Source of the DNA: an uncultured Odoribacter sp.
GTDB taxonomy: Bacteria; Bacteroidota; Bacteroidia; Bacteroidales; Marinifilaceae
Length of the DNA stretch: 9,683 bases
Reading direction: 5' to 3'
NCBI GenBank assembly: GCA_905204385.1
Contig: CAJKZL010000081.1
Span: 1 to 9,683, forward strand
How positions within the stretch are numbered: position 1 is the stretch's first letter; each line of letters starts with the position of its first letter. Of the stretch, positions 7,436 to 9,683 are shown piece after piece. A program made the translations under genes and the position numbers. A model generated the notes under the pieces. The model saw only the letters and a list, made by a program, of their open reading frames with translations. It did no database searches and had not been told where the DNA came from.

Positions 7436-8717
7436 TATACAATTTAAATCCAGCCAGGAAATCAAGCTTTTCCAGGAGAAAAGGCTGGCGGAGGAATTGT
7501 TGTACCTGCAGACCCATTCCGCTTTTTATCGGCGGATGTTTAAAGCGCATCACATCGATATAGCGGCAATCAGGACGCTGGAAGATTTGAACCGTATTCC
7601 GGTAACTACCAAAACCGATCTGCAATGTTGCAATGAGGATTTTATTTGCGTGGATAAATCCGAGATCATCGATTATGTGACCACATCCGGAACGCTGGGC
7701 GACCCGGTGACTTTTGTTCTGACTTCGGGCGATTTGGACCGCCTGGCTTACAACGAATACCTGTCGTTTACGACGGCCGGATGTTCTTCGGCCGATGTGA
7801 TGCAATTGATGACCACCCTGGACCGTCGTTTTATGGCAGGCCTGGCTTATTATATGGGAGCCAGGGAATTGGGTGCCGGCGTAGTGCGGGTGGGTAATGG
7901 AATCCCGGAATTGCAGTGGGATACCATCAACCGGATTCATCCGACTTTTTGTATGGTTGTCCCTTCTTTTCTGATGAAGCTGATAGAGTACGGCGATAAA
8001 TGCGGAATCGACTACAATGCCAGTTCTATCCGCAAAGCCATCTGCATCGGAGAAGCCTTGCGGAATCCGGATTTTACGTTGAATACGCTGGGACAAAGAA
8101 TACATGAAAAATGGAATACTCCCATACTTCTTTCCACTTACGCCTCTACGGAAATGCAGTCTTCCTTTACCGAGTGCGGGTGTTGCCGGGGAGGACATCA
8201 TCAGCCGGAATTGATTATCGTAGAGTTTCTGGACGATGAGAACCGGCCCGTAGCCGAGGGCGAAGCCGGGGAGGTGACCATTACTACCTTAGGAGTCAGG
8301 GGTATGCCCCTTTTGCGGTTTAAAACGGGCGACATCTGTTTCCATTATACCGAACCCTGCGCCTGTGGAAGAAATACGATGAGATTGAGTTCCATTCTGG
8401 GGCGTAAGGGACAAATGATTAAATTCAAAGGCACCACGCTCTATCCCCCCGCCCTGTACGATATTCTCGACAATATTCCCGGCGTAATCAATTATGTAGT
8501 GGAAGTATATACGAATGACCTGGGAACGGATGAAATCCTGATCCGGGTGGGAAGTACGGATCAGGGTGAAGAATTTTCAAAGCGAATCAAGGATTTGTTT
8601 CGTTCCAGGGTACGGGTGGCGCCTTCCATAGTGTTTGAACCTGCAGAGTATATCTCTAAAATACAGATGCCCGGTATGAGTCGTAAAACGGTGAAATTTA
8701 TCGATTTGCGGGGATAA
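7419..8717 (+). CDS. PaaK-like (phenylacetate-CoA ligase family) adenylate-forming enzyme
   Basis: The 432-residue protein is full length for the PaaK family, which activates aryl or acyl carboxylates with ATP and loads them onto CoA or a carrier. Visible motifs are the phosphate loop VTTSGTLGDP (87-96), TYASTE (240-245) at the adenine site, FKTGD (301-305) with the ribose-binding Asp305, and GRKGQMIKFKG with the following TTLYPPALYDIL, where the C-terminal subdomain begins. Cys253, Cys255, Cys256, His260 and His261, together with Cys314 and Cys316, could form a structural zinc site; this is inference. The start lies inside the end of the C45 gene, so translation is probably coupled. In this setting the enzyme would supply an activated starter or acyl donor for the pigment-like lipid, but its substrate cannot be read from sequence. 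It carries no lesion, unlike two upstream genes. Confidence 0.85.
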   Translation: MKKQSDIQFKSSQEIKLFQEKRLAEELLYLQTHSAFYRRMFKAHHIDIAAIRTLEDLNRIPVTTKTDLQCCNEDFICVDKSEIIDYVTTSGTLGDPVTFVLTSGDLDRLAYNEYLSFTTAGCSSADVMQLMTTLDRRFMAGLAYYMGARELGAGVVRVGNGIPELQWDTINRIHPTFCMVVPSFLMKLIEYGDKCGIDYNASSIRKAICIGEALRNPDFTLNTLGQRIHEKWNTPILLSTYASTEMQSSFTECGCCRGGHHQPELIIVEFLDDENRPVAEGEAGEVTITTLGVRGMPLLRFKTGDICFHYTEPCACGRNTMRLSSILGRKGQMIKFKGTTLYPPALYDILDNIPGVINYVVEVYTNDLGTDEILIRVGSTDQGEEFSKRIKDLFRSRVRVAPSIVFEPAEYISKIQMPGMSRKTVKFIDLRG

Positions 8718-8832
8718 AGCGAAAAAGCTCGAATTTTTGTTTAACTTAGGGAAATATTAAGCATAAGGTTCTGACCCCCATGACCGAAAGAATCGGAAAG
8801 GATAGAGGACCGTAAAAATAAAAGATAATCCT
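8718..8832. other. Intergenic gap between operon end and secreted-protein gene
   Basis: These 115 bases are A/T-rich near the downstream start, as is common for Bacteroidota translation initiation. TTTTTG at 8734-8739 could serve as a -33 element, but no good TAnnTTTG -7 box follows at the right distance. Only short, weak inverted repeats are visible (for example CCGA/TCGG around 8784-8796). No convincing terminator is seen, so read-through from the operon cannot be excluded. Confidence 0.4.
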
Positions 8833-9417
8833 ATGAAAATTACTGGTTTAATTGTTTGTGTCTTATTGTTGGGAAGTTTTGTAGCAAAAGCCCAGCAGAG
8901 TCTTAAAGAGGTCCGTAAGGTGAATTACTACGGGATAGATTTTTCGAAAGTGAAAATATACCGGGCTCAGGAGAGTGAAGCCCAATTTCAGCGGGCATTT
9001 AAGGCGATCAACGATTTGACCTTGCTGGAGGATAAAAAATATGACTTTGCAAAATTCTTTAGAAAATCGGTGGAGTGGAAGTCTTTCGAGGTAGCGGATC
9101 AACGCAATTTCAGTAATGAAGCTTTCCTGCTGCCGCCGAAATTGTCCGGAAAACAATTGAATGAAATTCATTTGTCGGATGCCGAGCTTGGAGAGGTGGT
9201 AGGTAACTATGGAAATGGGGACGATGGAGTCGGCGTAGTGATCATCGGCGTATTGTTGAATAAAGAAGTTCCCGAAGGGATTTATGAAGTGGTTTTCTTC
9301 GATGTACAATCCAAAGAAATTGTTTTTCATAAAGAAGTAAGAGGAAAAGCCCGTGGATTCGGCTTGCGCAATTATTGGGCTTATTCGGTATACGACGCTC
9401 TGAAGAGGTGGAAGTAA
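8833..9417 (+). CDS. Small secreted protein of unknown function
   Basis: The 194-residue product starts MKITGLIVCVLLLGSF, a clear Sec signal peptide, with a likely cleavage after AKA at residue 20. The cysteine at residue 9 lies inside the hydrophobic core and is not a lipobox, so a soluble periplasmic protein is expected. The mature part is a mixed alpha/beta sequence with the segments VNYYGIDFSKVKIYRA and GKARGFGLRNYWAYSVYDAL, and a central VVIIGVLLNKEVPEGIYEV stretch. No catalytic motif is recognised and no family is named. It is the first gene after the biosynthetic operon, on the same strand, separated by 115 bases; a link to that pathway is not shown. Sequence upstream of the ATG is A-rich, in keeping with the chosen start. 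Confidence 0.75.
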   Translation: MKITGLIVCVLLLGSFVAKAQQSLKEVRKVNYYGIDFSKVKIYRAQESEAQFQRAFKAINDLTLLEDKKYDFAKFFRKSVEWKSFEVADQRNFSNEAFLLPPKLSGKQLNEIHLSDAELGEVVGNYGNGDDGVGVVIIGVLLNKEVPEGIYEVVFFDVQSKEIVFHKEVRGKARGFGLRNYWAYSVYDALKRWK

Positions 9418-9458
9418 TAATTTTCAGGCTTTCCATAACAGCAAATCAAATTTTGTTG

Positions 9459-9466
9459 TACTTTTG
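9459..9466 (+). promoter_or_regulatory. Bacteroidota-type -7 promoter box (TAnnTTTG) upstream of the MarC gene
   Basis: TACTTTTG matches the Bacteroidota sigma-ABfr -7 consensus TAnnTTTG exactly. No clear TTTG -33 element sits 19-21 bases upstream; the region at 9431-9440 reads ttccataaca. Transcription would begin around 9471-9474, inside the left arm of the large inverted repeat that follows, and run into the MarC gene about 110 bases downstream. Confidence 0.45.
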
Positions 9467-9512
9467 TGTTTCAAATTCAACAATACGGAATGGTGTTGTT
9501 GAATTTGAAACA
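9467..9512. repeat. Long inverted repeat forming a 20-bp hairpin
   Basis: Bases 9467-9483 and 9496-9512 are perfect reverse complements (17 bp; the core left arm reads GTTTCAAATTCAACAA). In RNA the stem extends inward through a U-G wobble, an A-U pair and a C-G pair to 9486/9493, leaving a six-base loop, GGAATG. This is the strongest inverted repeat I found in the window. No T-run follows on either strand, so it is not a standard intrinsic terminator. Because it abuts the -7 box, it could be an operator, a 5'-end RNA structure, or a terminator-like barrier after the secreted-protein gene. Confidence 0.85.
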
Positions 9513-9523
9513 AATAACCCCAA

Positions 9524-9545
9524 TTAACCGCTGTTTTTCGGTTAA
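9524..9545. repeat. Second inverted repeat in the MarC leader
   Basis: TTAACCG (9524-9530) and CGGTTAA (9539-9545) are perfect 7-base complements around an 8-base loop that contains five T residues. It sits between the larger hairpin and the MarC start, 35 bases before the ATG. In a transcript from the 9459 box it would form a second stem in the leader. It could equally be a protein-binding palindrome. No function is assigned. Confidence 0.5.
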
Positions 9546-9580
9546 GAAACGTTTTGTCAAAAGTTACAATTTATTCGATT

Positions 9581-9683
9581 ATGTCTGTCTATTTTAGTTT
9601 CAAAGAGATTGTCAGTGCTTTTATGGTATTGTTTGCCGTCATCGATATCCTGGGGGCGATACCGATTATTATTAACCTGAGGG
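9581..9683 (+). CDS. MarC-family inner membrane protein, N-terminal fragment (runs off window)
   Basis: Translation from ATG 9581 gives 34 codons, beginning MSVYFSFKEIVSAFMVLF and continuing AVIDILGAIPIIINLR, open to the window edge. The pattern of a hydrophobic first helix with LFAVIDxxGxIPI is characteristic of MarC/UPF0056 proteins, six-helix inner membrane proteins of uncertain function once linked to multiple antibiotic resistance. The start is supported by the motif lying at the expected distance and by the absence of an upstream in-frame extension that looks coding. The gene has its own promoter-like box and structured leader, so it is probably a separate unit from the biosynthetic operon. 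Confidence 0.75.
   Translation, partial: MSVYFSFKEIVSAFMVLFAVIDILGAIPIIINLR

Noticed and set aside
7410..8201. 263-residue open frame on the minus strand opposite the ligase gene
   Set aside because: No domain is recognisable, and the sense strand encodes a complete PaaK-like protein with all motifs.
9467..9512. Intrinsic terminator for the secreted-protein gene
   Set aside because: The stem is strong, but no T-run follows on either strand (AAATAACCCC on the plus strand), so the standard terminator form is absent.
1..9683. CRISPR array, tRNA or rRNA gene, insertion sequence or integrase
   Set aside because: No regularly spaced repeats, transposase or integrase motifs, or tRNA-like folds were seen; the stretches between genes are all under 170 bases.

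Overview
The window looks like a Bacteroidota (probably Bacteroidales) chromosome. All genes lie on the + strand. Starts are A/T-rich and mostly lack a strong Shine-Dalgarno sequence, and one TAnnTTTG promoter -7 box is visible. The encoded families (DUF2062 protein, MMPL-PlsC-methyltransferase fusion, CrtI-like FAD enzyme, MarC) are typical of gut Bacteroidales. The genus cannot be fixed from this sequence.

Positions 3-8717 form one tightly packed operon. It holds the tail of a DUF2062 membrane protein (3-266), a very large MMPL exporter fused to a PlsC acyltransferase and a SAM methyltransferase (238-4089), a CrtI/RetSat-like FAD oxidoreductase (4165-5649), a membrane-anchored C45 autoproteolytic acyltransferase/hydrolase (5738-7435), and a PaaK-like acyl-adenylating CoA ligase (7419-8717). 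Two neighbouring pairs overlap (238-266 and 7419-7435). The set resembles the export and tailoring part of an aryl-polyene, flexirubin or dialkylresorcinol-type lipid pigment cluster. In that reading the ligase activates an aryl or acyl starter, the FAD enzyme changes the saturation of the chain, and the acyltransferase, methyltransferase and MMPL parts finish the lipid and move it to the envelope. The C45 enzyme would act in the periplasm. No ketosynthase, ACP or dehydratase gene is in the window; if present they would lie upstream of position 1. The pathway assignment is inference from gene content.

The most striking observation is that the two largest genes each carry one in-frame stop codon inside otherwise intact coding sequence: TAG at 2038-2040 and TGA at 4783-4785. 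Frame and homology continue directly past both. The same two codons end genes normally here: TGA ends the fusion gene and the C45 gene, and TAG ends the FAD gene. Global stop reassignment is therefore unlikely. Recent pseudogenisation of the pathway, or a sequence error, is the plain explanation.

Downstream, 8833-9417 encodes a small secreted protein of unknown function. The 163-base gap at 9418-9580 holds a promoter-like -7 box abutting a 20-bp hairpin and then a second inverted repeat. A MarC-family membrane protein gene begins at 9581 and runs off the window.
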